From Dipylidium caninum (Eukaryota > Platyhelminthes > Cestoda > Cyclophyllidea > Dipylidiidae): a stretch of 64,000 nucleotides of DNA. The position numbers and the translations under genes were made by a program. The notes under the pieces are model-generated. The model was not told the origin of the DNA and made no database searches. It saw only the letters and a program-made list of their open reading frames with translations. Location: the NCBI GenBank assembly GCA_017562135.1, contig QEYB01001597.1, forward strand, positions 248,001 to 312,000. The letters are read 5' to 3'. How positions within the stretch are numbered: the stretch's first letter is position 1; each line of letters begins with the position of its first letter. Of this stretch, positions 34,601 through 49,100 are shown piece after piece.

Positions 34601-37600
34601 CCCAGTGACGCACATGCTCCAGCGCGCACAACAAGCAAAGAGAAAAGTCATTAATCCGGGTGGGAGAGGGCGATTCGCCTTGGTCGATGCCAACAGCCTC
34701 CTCCTGCCTCGGTCCACGAGCACTGGGGAGGCGGTCCCAATGGCCGGCTAAGACTCTCGCACAGGCCATTTCTTGGCCACCTCCTCGCTCCCCGTTCATC
34801 CGCCGGCCCATTCGCCTCATTCTGAGCAAACGATGGCAAAACTTGCTCGAGGTGATCACAGCGGCTCCTCCTGACCCGTCGTACACGGGTTCACGGAGAG
34901 GAGAGGGAGGAAATTGTGTGCGGACGCGGAATTCCCTTGGCTCACACCTTCGATCAGCCTTCTTCTCGCCTCGCCGGAAGGAGTTTGTCTTCTATACACA
35001 CAACATGGGCAGTTTTGATTAAATAACCACCCACCCACCCACTTTCCTTCTCGATTTCTCTCCCGTTCTGCCCCCTCCCCCCCGGTACGGTTCGGATGAT
35101 ATTCGCCTTTTCAACTGTACTTCCTCCATGAAATGCACACAGGGCACGAGGAAGAAGGCTGTGACGCCGGCCGCTGCTGCCGCCCGTGAATTTGGGCACA
35201 CGCGTCGCGGACATGCATCATTTAGCGAGGAGGAGCACAACAACCCAAGCGCTCTTCCCTCCTGCCCCTCCCCGCCTCCCTCCCCGCCTCACCTAACGCC
35301 CTCGCGTGCCAATTTCCCCGTCAACTGAGTCTCCGCCACGCGATGGTTCATAGCGCTAGTTGGGGCAGATGCCCTTTTGGCCATCGCAACACACGTTGGA
35401 CGGAGACACTGCGTAAAACCTTGTCACCGTGACATTTGCGCTTGGAGGGTAGATTTCAGGAGCATTTTGTCCGACAAAGAGCGGGGCGGTAGAAGGCTGA
35501 ATGGCTGACCGCATTAATCGCTAATTCGCGCCTGCCTCTACTACATCCAGACTCTCTGCAGAATGCGCCGAGGCCTTGGGGAAAATGTGAAGGCGACGTG
35601 GGAGCGTCCGTGGACGAGAGCATTGCATGTGACAGGAAAATGGCGTTTTCGGACCTTCTGCCGGCCATAGCTCAGCCAGGGTCGGGGCGGCAGTCTCTCA
35701 TGACTTCGTTGCACAGTTCGTCCTCCTCAAGCCGTGACAAGTGTCTGAAGGGAACAGGCTCCCTCGCGTAGGCCGCGTTCGTTTTAGCGTTCGGCGCACA
35801 TACGCTTGAACTGGCTTTTCCCCCTCCCCTCCCCCCCAGTGACCACGATGCCCCTGACGAAATGTCTGCTAGAGAACCTCCGTCCAGATGCCTGCGGTCC
35901 CGCCTAAAGCGTCTCCAGTTAGCTGGCAACATCGCCAGGCCCTAAACCCCCTTTCCAGGGAATAGAGAAACTTTGTTACGGGCAGGCTAGTGGGAGAGAA
36001 GGCGCAAAACGAGACCTGGAGGCTGTGAAGACGATTGAAAGGAACCTCTTAGTTTCTGTGGCCAGGTAAATACTACCTTCGAGGCTCATTCTCACACTCC
36101 CGGGTTTGCAATGGCGTTGTGGAGGGTTCACCGACGGGTTCTGTGGAACGACACAAGTCCGCGCAGCCGCATCGACTCCACTCTGGGGGGAAGGCGCACC
36201 TCGGAGCATTATTCAGCGGGTCCGAGGTACTGCAGCCCACCTTGAGGACGTTTCGGGCCTTTCCGCGAAGACGAGAGAAGTTTCTGGTAGCTCCCGAACC
36301 CCATTCATTGAGGCTATTGTTTATCGTCCGGCTTTGTTTACCAACGTTGATGGTGGATTCACCTCCTCTACCAGGTGAATCAGGTTACGTTGCGAGTGAA
36401 GTGAGGTAGTGAAGATAATCCGGACAGGAAAGCAACAAAATCTCCTGACTCGCCCTCGACTCAGCTGGGAAAAGGCTGCGGCTAATGCGCCACCGTCGCA
36501 CGAGCATCGCCGAGTCGCGCGGGTGTGGGGCGCCCAAACCGCCATGGGCCCACGCAATGCCTCCCCAAGGCAGGGCACAGCAATGCCTGGCGGCAGAATG
36601 CATTGCTCTGCCTCGGGAATGAGAGTTAATGGCAAAAATGGTGTGTGGCGCAACCTCGGCGACGTCGGACAGGCCAGAGCCGCGCGTGGCCTCCGAACCC
36701 ACCTCAGAACAGGACCGACTTACGTCCAATGCCATTCCGGAGGGTTGAGAACAAATTTCTCGTGATTAGAAGTCCTCGGTAATGAGGCTCCTGGCAAGAT
36801 CTACGTCGATAATTTAAGAGGCATTTTCAATTTCGCTTCTCGTCCTCTCTGCTCCTTCAGTCGCCTGACGCAGCCGCATGCGAGGCCGTTGGGACCCCAT
36901 GCTGTCGAAGCCGTAACTTTCGCGACTTCAGAGGCGAAGGCGCCCGCTTGGCGAGGTTAGCGGAAACAGGGTTCTTCCACCTATTCGCCCCTACGCCTTG
37001 CTCTGACGATTAGCCCGCCAGTTTACAGAGGCTTTCGGGCTCACAGGCGGAGTCAGGAGTCCCCGCGCCGCTGATCTACCGCCTCGTGCCATGTACCCGA
37101 GGGCAATTTCGTGCAAAATGCCCCAAATCGCAATCGACGCCCGTTTTCCCGGCCCTGATGAAAGGCGTGTGGAGTCATAAAATACCCTCAAAGACCAAGA
37201 GGCGGCTGATACCATCTGTCGACGCGATTATTCTTTCACAGGCGATTATCAAAGCCTGCCCGATGAAAATTCGTCTCTGCTTTTATTTCCCTGTTGAATC
37301 TCGGCTCTAACTTCAAAGTCGCCGAGGCCGAGTGGTCGACCGACTGCTGGTCGCTTGCTTTGGGCTTTTTTCGCCTACGTGGCCACTTTCTCCCCGGACA
37401 GAGATAAGCAAGTGACGAGCGCTCCGCGATGCCGAATGTGCTTACCTGGCGGCCGCCTTTTAGATACTTGACGAAGCCTTCCTCGGAGCCGTTTTGCCCT
37501 GCCAGCGTGGCTACCACTGCGAGCTGGCCGATGCCGGGAGGGCTTGGAGAGAAAAAAGAAGCTCCCACAGCCCGCCTGCCCTCGTGCGTCGAGGGTACTC

Positions 37601-40154
37601 GTCGCTTTGTCTCCAAGTGCGGTGTTCCTGCTGTCACAGCGACAGGTAAAGGCGAGACAAGCGAACTGCCACTTACTTTCCCTGCCACCGCCAGCCGCGA
37701 CGCGAAATTGCGACGCTTTAGGGGACGTCATCCGCGCTCCACAGGGAGAAAGCTCGTTTCACTCCTGACTCCAGCTTAAGGATGGAGGATGCTCTTCCCA
37801 AAATCCGCGTCTGTCGTGGGGTGGTCTGTCGACGTGAGAGCTCCTTATCGTTTGCATGACTAAAATCAGCCCCTGATCCCATCGCTAGTGACGCTCAAAA
37901 GAACCACGGCAGTTTATTTAGGCTGGCGATGCCAACACATTTAGACATAGAAAGGTTTTGCTTGAGTTGCAGCCGGGTAAAATCCCCAATCTTTCCTTCC
38001 AGAATACCCGTCCACTTCACAAATGCCATGGCCGATTACCATGACATCTCGCGGTCTCACTCACGTCTACGCACCGGCCTCCGCCTCTTCGCTTGGTGGC
38101 GGAGTCGAAATATTGGGGATTTTACAGTAGACTCAAAGCGTACATGGGCAGTAGAAGCTGTGGAGGCAAGAGAGTCAGTCATTGTTCGTGTTGGCGTGGG
38201 AGGTCGGAGACATCGCCTCTGGGATTTGCACGCCACAGGCTGTGCGCACTCGTGACTCCTCGCCAGGGTGGACCAACGCGAAGCTCGTGCGACAACATGG
38301 AAGGCGCGCGGAGAACGCCAGGCCGCGCAGGGTCGGGACATGCAAAGTACAGAGAATTTTCTCCTTGATGCGTCAATGCTGTTTGCGAAAATGTCTGCTA
38401 GACGCTGGCTCAAAGACCCTCCGCAGACTGAGGTTGGGCGCCGCTGGTGTGACACTTGCTGGAACACGTTGGACAAAAAGGTGTGAAAGAAGGCGGAAAG
38501 ACACATTGTAGCTGATTTGCTGAGGTGTTTGAAGAAAACAGCTCGCACATATCATCAGCGAGCCGCAGTCCACTTGCCTAAGGGAGAAGCAGAAGAGGAG
38601 ACAGTGGTCCCTGATCGTGGCGAGGGAGGAGAGCAGGTGAGGCGTATGCAAAAGTAGGAAGGAAACTCTCGCCTCAGGCGTTAAGTGTCCATGGCAAGTT
38701 GTTATTCGTGTCACTAACAGCTGCCATTTTGTTGCAAAAAAGCCCTTTCCTCCACCTCGAACTCCGCATCTTCAACAACATGCCGCCGCAAACTGTCGCG
38801 TGGCGGTAGGCTAAATTCAGAGGTATTCAGCCTGTTGATTCCGAGTTTTATTCGCCCTCTTCAAGTCCGAGTTGTGGCGTCGAGCAGATGTAGCCAAGAA
38901 AAGAGCCCCTCTGGTGAGCCCTGCCAATCACCAAACCCACCCACGAGGCTTCGATTAACATCTCTCGCAGAATGCAGCATTTTACATTTACACCGAGGCC
39001 CCAGACGATTGAATGTGGTACTTGACATTAGTGATGTTCCGTGGGGACAAAGCGGCTTCCACCAAGTATCGGTAAAACTTAACATTTTTAAAAGCATTTA
39101 GCGCCAAGCGAGAGGTAGTGGATTTTTGTTGCCTCGGATTCAATGATTTGGATGACATGAAAATGTAAATTAAGAATAGGTGAAACCTACGGCTGAAAAA
39201 TTAATGGATTATTACAACCTTTGCAGCAAATTGGCGCAATTTAGTTTTGAAATAGACATAGTCATAGAAAGAGTCAGACGGTTTTCAGTCTTACAGTTAT
39301 CACCACCCACATCCACAGGCTATAGGGACTAAGCTAGGATAATGTTAAGCGGATTATCGCATGAATGACAGGAAAGACAAAACGAGACAATATCTCGTCT
39401 TTAGGGTAGGTGGGTGGCCTATCGATAGAGGAAACATTTTCATTACTAAAATCACTTTGTCAGCCTCACTGCTAACTCCAGACCCACTCATGTCGACTGC
39501 GCCTAATTTTATGGGATAACTACAGAGGTCAACGTGGTGTAAAGTCTGGCGCATCGCGGGACTAATGCCGTCGAAGACGAGGTCGAAACGTCTATAGCAG
39601 GGAGGTTTGGGGACCCAAATACCCGTAAAGTTAACAGGGACGCAACAAAAAAAACATTATTTCATTTATTTATTGCATGACAAGAGCGTTTAGATTTGAA
39701 AGGCCGTAAAGAAACCACATCAAGGTTAAATGTCAATTTCGCCATTGAAAAATCTAACCATTATACTTGGCCATCATTTTTTCTCGTCCGGCAAAATATT
39801 TCCTCCTGACGCTTGCAGTTAACAAATTGGGATAAGAAAGTGACGGTTGGAGGCCTGTGAAGATTTTTATTTTATTGCTAACAAGCATTTAACAAGCCAT
39901 TTAAACTGATCTTAAGGGGAATTAGTTGTGGCAACTATGTTGCACACAAAATCTCAGTTTAAAAATTCTAAAAAAAGTTTAACTTTGTACATAATTCGTA
40001 GCTTATATAAGATTAATATTCCTATTTAACGGCGAAATTGTACCTCTTTTTTCGGATTTTGCCTTTCTAATATAATGTGCATGATGCTTGTTAGAACACA
40101 AGGTTATCAACGTGCGCGCGATTAGCAGCGCCGTAATTCGTTTTCGTAGCGATA
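28645..40154. other. About 11.5 kb without a supportable gene
   Basis: The first 10 kb are clearly GC-richer than the gene-bearing parts, and the last 1 kb (39,100-40,150) is AT-rich. Long open frames exist on both strands (for example 28831-29811 minus, 30875-31588 minus, 32526-33266 minus), but they overlap each other, are rich in R/P/S/H and show no family motif or consistent splicing, as expected from stop-poor GC-rich DNA. C-rich and G-rich runs occur (35,068-35,085, 35,264-35,300). The region may be intergenic, a very long intron, or decayed mobile DNA; I recognise no transposase, reverse transcriptase or terminal repeat. Confidence 0.4.
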
Positions 40155-43100
40155 ATGAAGAGATTCCTTAGGCGACTGGGCAGCGGTTCCAGAGAAAGCC
40201 TAAACAAAGATTATGAGCATAAAAGCGAAGAAAATCTTGGAAGCTTAGAATGTATAGGTTATGAAGTAAAGGAAAAGGAGCTCTCGAAACTATGTAAAGC
40301 AATTTGGAACAACGATGTACTGAGTGTGGAGCGGCATGTAATGAGAGAACAAATGCTACCTGACAAACATTTGAGGTTAAATTTAGTTTGGGTCACTCGT
40401 ACCTTAGAACGCCTCTTCATTTGGCGTGCGTTAAGGGAAACATTAAAATTGTCGAATGTTTATTGGAATATAACGCCAAGGTTAATATTGGTGATCAAAA
40501 TAACCAGACACCCTTAATGAAAGCTATTGAAGGAGGCCACTTGGAGTGCATTAAACTACTGTTGAACTACCGAGCTGATCTTACGGCTCGCGATAATTTT
40601 GGGAATGCGCCTATTCATCAAGCGGTCAAATTTGGTCGTCAAGCTATAGTGGACGTTTTCCTCGAGAATGGCGTTAGCGTGAACACTCACAATGAGGTAA
40701 ATGTAAATAATTGTTGTTGCATAGAATTTTGGATTTCTTACACATAACCACAGTAAATCACCAGTGCGATAATTTATCACTCTGCTGTACTAGTAGTAAT
40801 GTTTTTTTTGAAAATACCTTTCTGCTTCATAGGACATAAGCTTAGTTAATAACTCTCCCTTTCCTTAGAACGGCTTAACACCTTTGCACCTGGCAGTTGA
40901 AAAACACAATCTGCCTTTGTTGGAATACCTTATTGAGAAAGGAGCTGAAGTTGACTGCACGGACGGAAACGGAAGGTGGGTACAAAGCCCATTTCATCCC
41001 TATGAATAAGATAATTTCTTAAAGTCCTTGATGTTCAGCATTACTGTTGGGAAACGTGTCAGCTCTTTATTAATTACAAAGCTTTTTTTAAAGAACGGGG
41101 CTTATGCTAGCTTGCGAATTGGAAGACGCTCCAATAGCAGAACTTTTGGTCAACTGCGGAGCAAATATCGACCTCCGTGACAATAACGGTAGGTGTTCTC
41201 ATTTGTTTTCATTAATGTCTGCTGAACTAGTACTAACTTTGTGGATTTTGATCAAGTAAATAGTAAACAGTAATTTACACCTCTTGGTGTCATCATTACT
41301 AGTGTTTCCAATTAATGGGAAGTAATTGGTTACAATTAGCAACGACTAGGCATATGCAAGAACAAAAGCAAAAAAGATTATTGAAAAGGCGATTAAAGAC
41401 ATTATTTGAAACTTATTCCACTTACTAAGCTCTCTATATTCCAGTAAAACGATGTTATTTTCCCTATCTTATTGGTTTTAAACATGGTTGTCTATTATGT
41501 ATTAGTGCTCTACTTCGAAGCTGTCAATGCTGACTGATTTGGCCTATTTCCCCTGTCGTCCATATTTCTCTCGTGCTTAATTACTACGACAGAATGGGAT
41601 TTGTTAGACCAAAGGACGGTTGAGGTTTACCTGTAATTTTTATTATCTTATAGTGGTAGTAAATGTCAAGTTTCCTCAACACACATAGAACATAATAATA
41701 CTCGAGATATCTTTGTGTATGTGTGCATCGTTTTTGTCACCTTGGTAACCTGACCCCTCGTGTGAACATGGAGAAGTGCACACCTCCTCCTTTTGTCGAG
41801 TGTGAAGGTTCTATGTCACTCAGCATTCTCCGTTTCACCGTCATTTTACAGTACCTCACTAACCGCCTAGTATCTTTCACACAAGAACGACGCTGTGGTA
41901 CCTCCTTGTACTTCCCGATAGTCCTAAAGATTCGGGCTTTTATGCCACTTTACTTTGTTCAAATGATTTTCCTCTTATTATGCGCGATTGCCCTTCTTGT
42001 ACCCATTATTATATGCTGGGGCGAGTTACGGCAACTATCTTTTTCCGTCGGGCATCTGTCAAGAAAACAGCGAAGAGATCCGTTGGATGTTTTTTTCTAA
42101 TTTAACGACTATTTTCCCTTTCAATGTGCTCCAGTTCTTAAAAAACCCCGGAAATCCTTTTAAATCCCGCATTCTTTACTGGAAGGTGGAACAAAACTGG
42201 TCGTTTCAAAGATGGTGACCTGGAGACTCACTAGATGCTGCTCCTAACAGAAATTAATCCCAGTAATAATCCGAGTACGAGTTTTGGGACTCGTATGCGT
42301 TCATTTTGTGCCTTATCGTAACCTAACATGGCCAAACCAAACCTTCTTCGCTATCTTTATGTTGTCTTATCAGACCTGACAAAGCTAAAAGCACGAATTT
42401 GCATGGAGGTCATTGCTATCTACCTACCTATTCTATCTACACAGGCAAGTGATGATTTATATAATCACCTAAAATAATTTGTCATTTAAAAGGCCTTACA
42501 GCGGCGGACATAGCAAAGTCGAATTGCAACTCCCGGTGCCTCGAAATCTTGCGCGGCGCTCGGGAGCCCGTTGGTCGTGCGGCAAATATCAAGGGCGAGA
42601 GAGTGGCCAAAAAACCGACGTACAGACGTCCTTCAAAAATCATGAAAGCTCCTGCGGAAGACGACGGAGTCGAGGAGGGCGGACTCGGGGTTGTTCGTTG
42701 TAGTCCAGCCACGATTGATGACACTCTAGAGGACGCCTTCGAAAATAGTGATGAGGAATTCGACGAACAAAGCGAAATATTTCCCAAAGCCACCATAGGC
42801 ACGACTGCGGTGAAGAGCACAAATTCTTGTAATTATAAAATTCGCTTTTTTTATATTTTTTCTGTGTCAAGTCTTTGATGTAGCAAGTGAAAGAGGAGTT
42901 TTTTAAGTATTCGAGGCACAATTAAAAAATCCCCGCTTTTTAGTATCTAGAACAAAATTTTACCTGGTGAATGATTCTCCTCTTTCCTTAGTGCGTATGA
43001 ATTTGTGTTAATGTTTACATTGGTGCTACGTCCCTCGACACCACTTGGCATTTCGGCTCCGTGCTTTTCATCATACTTCAATCAAGAACTTTTCATTTGC

Positions 43101-46100
43101 TTGTTGCTAAGGTACTCCGATAATAGGAAGATGTGACTCAAAATAAGCTATTAAAAGTGTAAAAACGGCATTCTTTCGGCTTTCTTCCGTCAAGCTTCCG
43201 ATAGCAGACCACCTGTACGGTCATCGTCAAGTTCTGGCGATCGTAGCAGAACACGGAGAGTCGTCTTCAGCGAAGCGGACAAATTGGAGCGTGAGAGTTC
43301 AAGCTCACTTTTCTCCGAGGTAGTATAAAGTTTCTCAATACATTCTTTGCGTTCACCGACATTTCATGATTTTTCGCTGTTTTTTTTTGTAATAAAGCAC
43401 CTCTGCTCCGCCCCACTAACAATTTCTGTTCGTGTTTGCATGCCATACGAAAGCCATGCCTCAGCCTGTAGATGACTGAATTGATATTCTTACTGAGTAT
43501 TTGGCAATGCTGCAATAAATGTTTAGGACCCAAGAAAAGTACTTAATGTTGTAAATCATAGTTCATTGCGTTATGATCCGCTATGGTGTCAAGTATTCCG
43601 GTTGACACCTACTCCACCAAACTTCTGAACAAGTCTTCCCTTGGCTTTTAAGAAGGAGAGTTGACCACTGGGTAAATCAGTTCCATTCCTTCGTTGTTTA
43701 CTGCAGGTACCAACATCACATGAGGACAGATGGAACAGCGATTTCTCGATGGCGGAAAATAAGCCTAAAGTAAACCTCATGGCTGCGCTCTCAGCCAAAC
43801 TTGCGGATCGGAAGGTAGTTTGTCTTCTTCTTTAATTACGCATTTGATGCCTTAGTCTCTTGTCATGGAAAAGAGATGTTACAATGGTGTTGTAGCACAA
43901 AGCAGAAGCTGAAGTTGTCGTCTCGCCCTCGTGGGGGGAGGAGAGGTGGAGCGAGGGCCTGGCCGCCGTTCCACACGCCAAGGAGCCTCCGCCAGACCCT
44001 GCTGTGAGCAGTATAACAAGTTGTCATTCATTTCCTCGTTGATTATGTGTTTTCTATGCTCTCGCTTTTGAAATCTTCCTTGCTTAGTACTTGGACTACA
44101 TTTCACCTTGCCTCAGTCCAGATTTGTGCTTAGTTAACACAAAATGTGATGTCACTTTGGTCCCAAGTCTCCCCTACTTAATAACTACTCTCACATTAAC
44201 CGTAGATCTGATTACAAAGGCTCTCTTTGGGAGCCTACCTTCTTAATTTCATGCCCGTAAGTCAGAACACTGCTAACACTTCCATTCCTGTTATTCTGGA
44301 CACCTTAACTAGTTGTGATGTCGTAGTTCAGGCTTTCACCCTCTCATTGGCCAAATGCCAAGAACACTTCTCTGCCTGTTATTCGCCTCGTGTCCGTGTG
44401 TCTACCCTAGAAATTCGACGATGAATGGATGAGTGATGTCTCTGACCGGACAAAGCCAAACTTCGTCACTGCCTTGGCGCGACTCAGAGAAAGTAGAGCG
44501 GAAGAGGTTAGCCTACTAACAACATTTCAAATTATGAATAAGGGGCGAGTATTTGTCTCATCTCTGTTTCCTCTCACGATTGCCCCTTTTTCAACTTCCT
44601 TAGAACACATAAAAATGACAAATTCTTGGACATTTACTGCCAAAAATAGGGAAATTAAATTTCGTGTTTACAACATTTTTCTGTCCTTGATGTTATGCTA
44701 GTGGTCACTCTAAAGCTACCTTAAAATTTATTAAGTACATCCTCTACGCTCTTAGCCCATGATGGTTAACGTAGAAGAAAAGCCTATCGGAAACGCCAAG
44801 GGTGATGAGAACAGGGAGGAGGACAGTCCTTGGGATTCAGACGGAGACGAAGAGGACGACAAAATCCAGCTGGCATTTCACACTCGCTCACCGAATCTCC
44901 AAGTATCCCCTGACAAATCCCAGGTAAGGTGACCTGTCGCCCAAAGACGAACATCGTGTCTAGGGGTCGCCGCCCTCGGGGAGTAGTCCATGGGACAGTG
45001 AGGTGGAAGACAACCGGATTAGGGAGACAAATGAGGTGTCCGTCTCAACCCTGACCCAGGTCAGTGACAACTCCGAAAAGGATCTCTCCATCACGGAGGA
45101 ATTCGCAAAGGCCTCACTGACGCTGGCTAGCACCATTTCCCGCGTGGAGACAGCTAATTGTGCAATTGCATCGACAAGGGTCAGTGTTCTTACTTGTAAT
45201 ATGATCTTAATGGAAATTAACGCTTATTCGAGGGTTGTTTGAGTGTTTTAAGTGTGTTTTTGGATCTCTTTCTTCCCTTAGCCCACATCCTATCCACACT
45301 AGCATGTGTTGCAAAATGGGCGTATATTTACGCAAAAAAGTATTGGCGCAACTTGGAATCAAATGTCAAACAAATTAAATCATGGAAGAGTGTGAAGCAG
45401 CAAACTGTCGTGACTTTATTCGGAACTTCTTAGTGTAGTTATGATTCTTGTGACTTACGAGCAGGCGATTCGCTAGAAAATAATTATGTTCCCTGGACGA
45501 ATTTTGTTTGCGACTTTATGTCTAGCAACTTCGGCAGAGTGAGGCGAATCCAGGGTGTTTAACCCCGAATCCTGCCCTCTCCCCAGTTGATAAGCGAATC
45601 GAGGAGGCGAACACCATCATCTCGGACACCGCGAGGAGAAGCGCAATGAGCTACCATGATGAAGAGCGGCAGTCGAAGGTTCTCCAACTGTTTTCCAGTT
45701 TCCTCTCATTCTTCGTCTGGTCGACACCTCGGGGATATTGACGAGGCTGTCTTCTTTTTAGAATGGCCCATTACAATCAAACATGACATCGCCCTCCTCT
45801 GAACCGCTTTTCGTCAACAAGGAATGGTTGAAAAAGGTGGAATGCATAAAGGCTGGGAAGACAGGGGAGACTGACGTTTCTAGGTCCTACGAGATTGTGC
45901 CCAACTCAGTGGCCACGGATCATGGACGCACGTATCTTAACCAGGTTTGGGAAATATTTCACCAAGTATTTCTTTCGGTAAATGCCATTCTTTACGCATC
46001 TAATTTAACCGCCTATAAGTGTCTCATGTTCTCCCCGGTTGTGTCAATGCTTGAGTTAGGATTTTATTATTATCTGAACTAGGCATTGTCTGACAGTGAC

Positions 46101-49100
46101 TACTCGAGGACATGCCAGCCGCTGATTCCTGCTCTCAGTGACCCATGCCCCAAGAATTCACGTCCCGGCAGCAGGTAGGCGGAGAAAACAGCGTTGCAGC
46201 ACCTCGCTCGCGGACCGAAATTTAACGCCCTTTCATCTGTGTGCATTCTTAGGAAGAAATGGTTAGAAAAGCTGAATACGTTGGAGGCGCCTTTTGAACC
46301 GCCAGAGGCTCCTACCGGCTTTACCAACGCCGGTGAGTCCAACTTTAAGGAGTGTTTAACAGAGTCAACTGTTTGTTAGGTCAGGCTCGACGTCATTTGA
46401 GGACCTAATTTTGCCATTTCTCTTCACGTAATTTCAGTGATAACCGAAGCTTGGCCTCCTTCCAACAATTTTTTCAATGTGTCGAGGATATTCAATTTAG
46501 AAGGAGAATGAACTTTAGTGTTGCTGACCAAGTAGGAGTCGCCAAATGAGCTCTTAGCGTCGATGAAGAAGAAGTCGGTGTTTCACACATATACCACAAA
46601 ATTGGCTCATTTTCAGGAAGGGACATTTTTACCTTAGAATAAAGTGAAGGGGCTCTGAGGCTAATCACTCGTGAGATCATGAAAGCTCACTGGTGTCCCC
46701 TTGAGTTGTTGTTTTAAGATTGAGACAAAGTTTACTTTCAATGTGTGCTGAGTCTAAGTTGGCTAACTGTGATTTACAAAGGTTTCCACTTAACTCCTAT
46801 GTGAATTATTCGATTAAAAACCACAGAAGTATATTAAAATGCCTTCGTTAAATTATAAAACAGCTTCTATGCCGCGTGGGCACGGGTTTGGACGTTGGGC
46901 TTGCCTACGATGAAGTACCTCTTAACTTGCTGTATTTTTCCGTGTCCGCTCCATTCTGCAGGCGAAGGTCCACCGGCCTCGGAAAGCGAGTCACTGCAGT
47001 ACCAGTTGATGCAGTCCATCGAGGCACTGAATCGCGAGGAGTCGATGCAAAAGGCGTTGGAGGAGGAGCTGGACATCGCGCGACAGGAGCTCCTCACTTC
47101 GACTCTCGCTTACCGCGAGGGCAGCCTCCAGGCAGCTGTACAGTCCTCTCAAGACATCGCTGACCTTCTCGACAAAATAAAACATTTAGAGTAGGTGGCA
47201 TGTTAAACTCGAGGCTTCCGGTTAAACTTCTACTCATTTACACCGTTACTAGTGAAAATTTCCTCACTTCATCGACACTTCTCTCGGACTTAACCGCGTA
47301 CAGAGCAATTAACTGCAGCGTTAATACTTTTGGACAGGTTTGTTCTCCGAGGGAGACTTTATTACCCCCCTTAAATTCACCTGACGAGATCTTTAGTGAC
47401 CAAAACTGCACCGACTCGTTTCTGCATATCATTTTCATGCGCTCACCTTTTCTGCTGCATTCTAATTACCAATTTGTTGGGTAATATGAAGTTGGAAATT
47501 ATGATGCAGACGTGGAATATTTGTAGGAAACTAAAATTACAATTTTGCACAATATTTATAGTATTCAATCGAGGTAAATTTCATCGATATCTACGACTTC
47601 CTGTCGTCCAGTGGGCAAGCATGCAGGCCCTTTTTTAAAAGTCATTTTAACCTGTCTTTGTTATTGTTTCACTTTCTCTTAAAAATAATTCGTAATTGCG
47701 ATAATGGTAATGATGTATCGGCTATTGAAATACAAGGTAGATGTGGAGGATGTGGTAAAATGTCATATTGTAGAGAAGTTATTTGAGCTCTCACGAGCAA
47801 TTGAAGCTTTATGCGATCGTTGTGCGTTGTCATGGTCACCTGCTCTCGCCGTTGCTCGATCATCGGTACTTTATTCAGTCCGTACAACAGGCACTTATTC
47901 GTCCAACTCCTTTTCCTTTATTTATTTGTTGTGCGCAGATGTGTTAATACAGCCGTAGCCGTATGTGTGCGTAGTTTGTGGTTTGGATCCCAGTTCCCGA
48001 ATAGTTTCGTGTGTGGATCGGACTGTGGAGTCGTCCCCTGTTCTTCTCCTCGCCATTAACGCGGGCCGGTAGTTTTCCTCGAGGCGAGGCGAGGCGAGGC
48101 CCGTTGACGATACTCACATTGCCGGGAAGAGATTTTTCGCATCAAAATCTAATATTTTCTCTCATTAGTGGACCCGCCTTCGAACGTCCAATTAAAATTT
48201 TTCGGAGCTCGTTGAGCCGCGCTACGATTCAATTTGAACGCGTACCAGAAAAGTGGTTAATGAAAATCGCCTTTTTTCTTTCCTTTCGGATTCGGCCAAA
48301 ATTCAAATAAAAATGGATACGAACACAAAAACGTTGTGCCAAATGAGGAGAAGGAATAACTTTTCATTAATAAATAACACTGATTAATTGAAAATGCCCG
48401 TTTCAGAGTTGTCGGCCTATTATGTTCGGTTCTACAAATTCCAGTTTTATCACAGCGTAATGAGCGATACCAATGAGGCCTTGGATACACTTGAAGGGGC
48501 ACAGGAGGCACGGGGGGAAGTTTTTGGCGTGAAAATCAGAATCCGCGGCTATTTGGGGATCGCATTTAATCTATTCTAAAATGAGGTGGAAAATTACGAA
48601 AGAAAATCTTCCTACTCCTCACCTCATGCGCATTCGCCCGATTTCACTGCATCCTGTCTTCCCTGTAGAGCGAATTTCGCCGAAGAATGCAAGCGCAGAC
48701 AAAGACTGGAATTATCGCACACTTCACTTAAAAATCAACTTGCGGAAAAGGATAAGGAGCTCTGCAGGTACCCACATCAACATGCGTAATCTCTCACTTG
48801 AAAATATCGTCGTCCTCTTTTTGTAACATTGGTGTTGACTTCACCAGTTTCGTTTTAAATCCACGTATGTTCGCTCAGTTATTCAGAATTCTGTTGCCAT
48901 TTTAGAATGCATTCCACATGCCAAGATCTGGATGTTGAACTTCGCCGAGTCAAGAGGGACTTAATGAACTCGGAACACGCCACAATCCAGGTGCGTTGGT
49001 GTCCTCACTTTTGAGGGTAGTGAATGATTCCCCTACCGATAATCTAACCTCCGTCTTGAACTCTGACAATCCAAAAGGAAACAAGACCGCATGAGAGCCG

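Noticed and set aside
40376..40386. Apparent frameshift or 11-nt GT-AG gap in the first ankyrin repeat
   Set aside because: A 32-nt intron (40376-40407) restores the conserved R-TPLHLAC repeat start exactly, so there is no frameshift.
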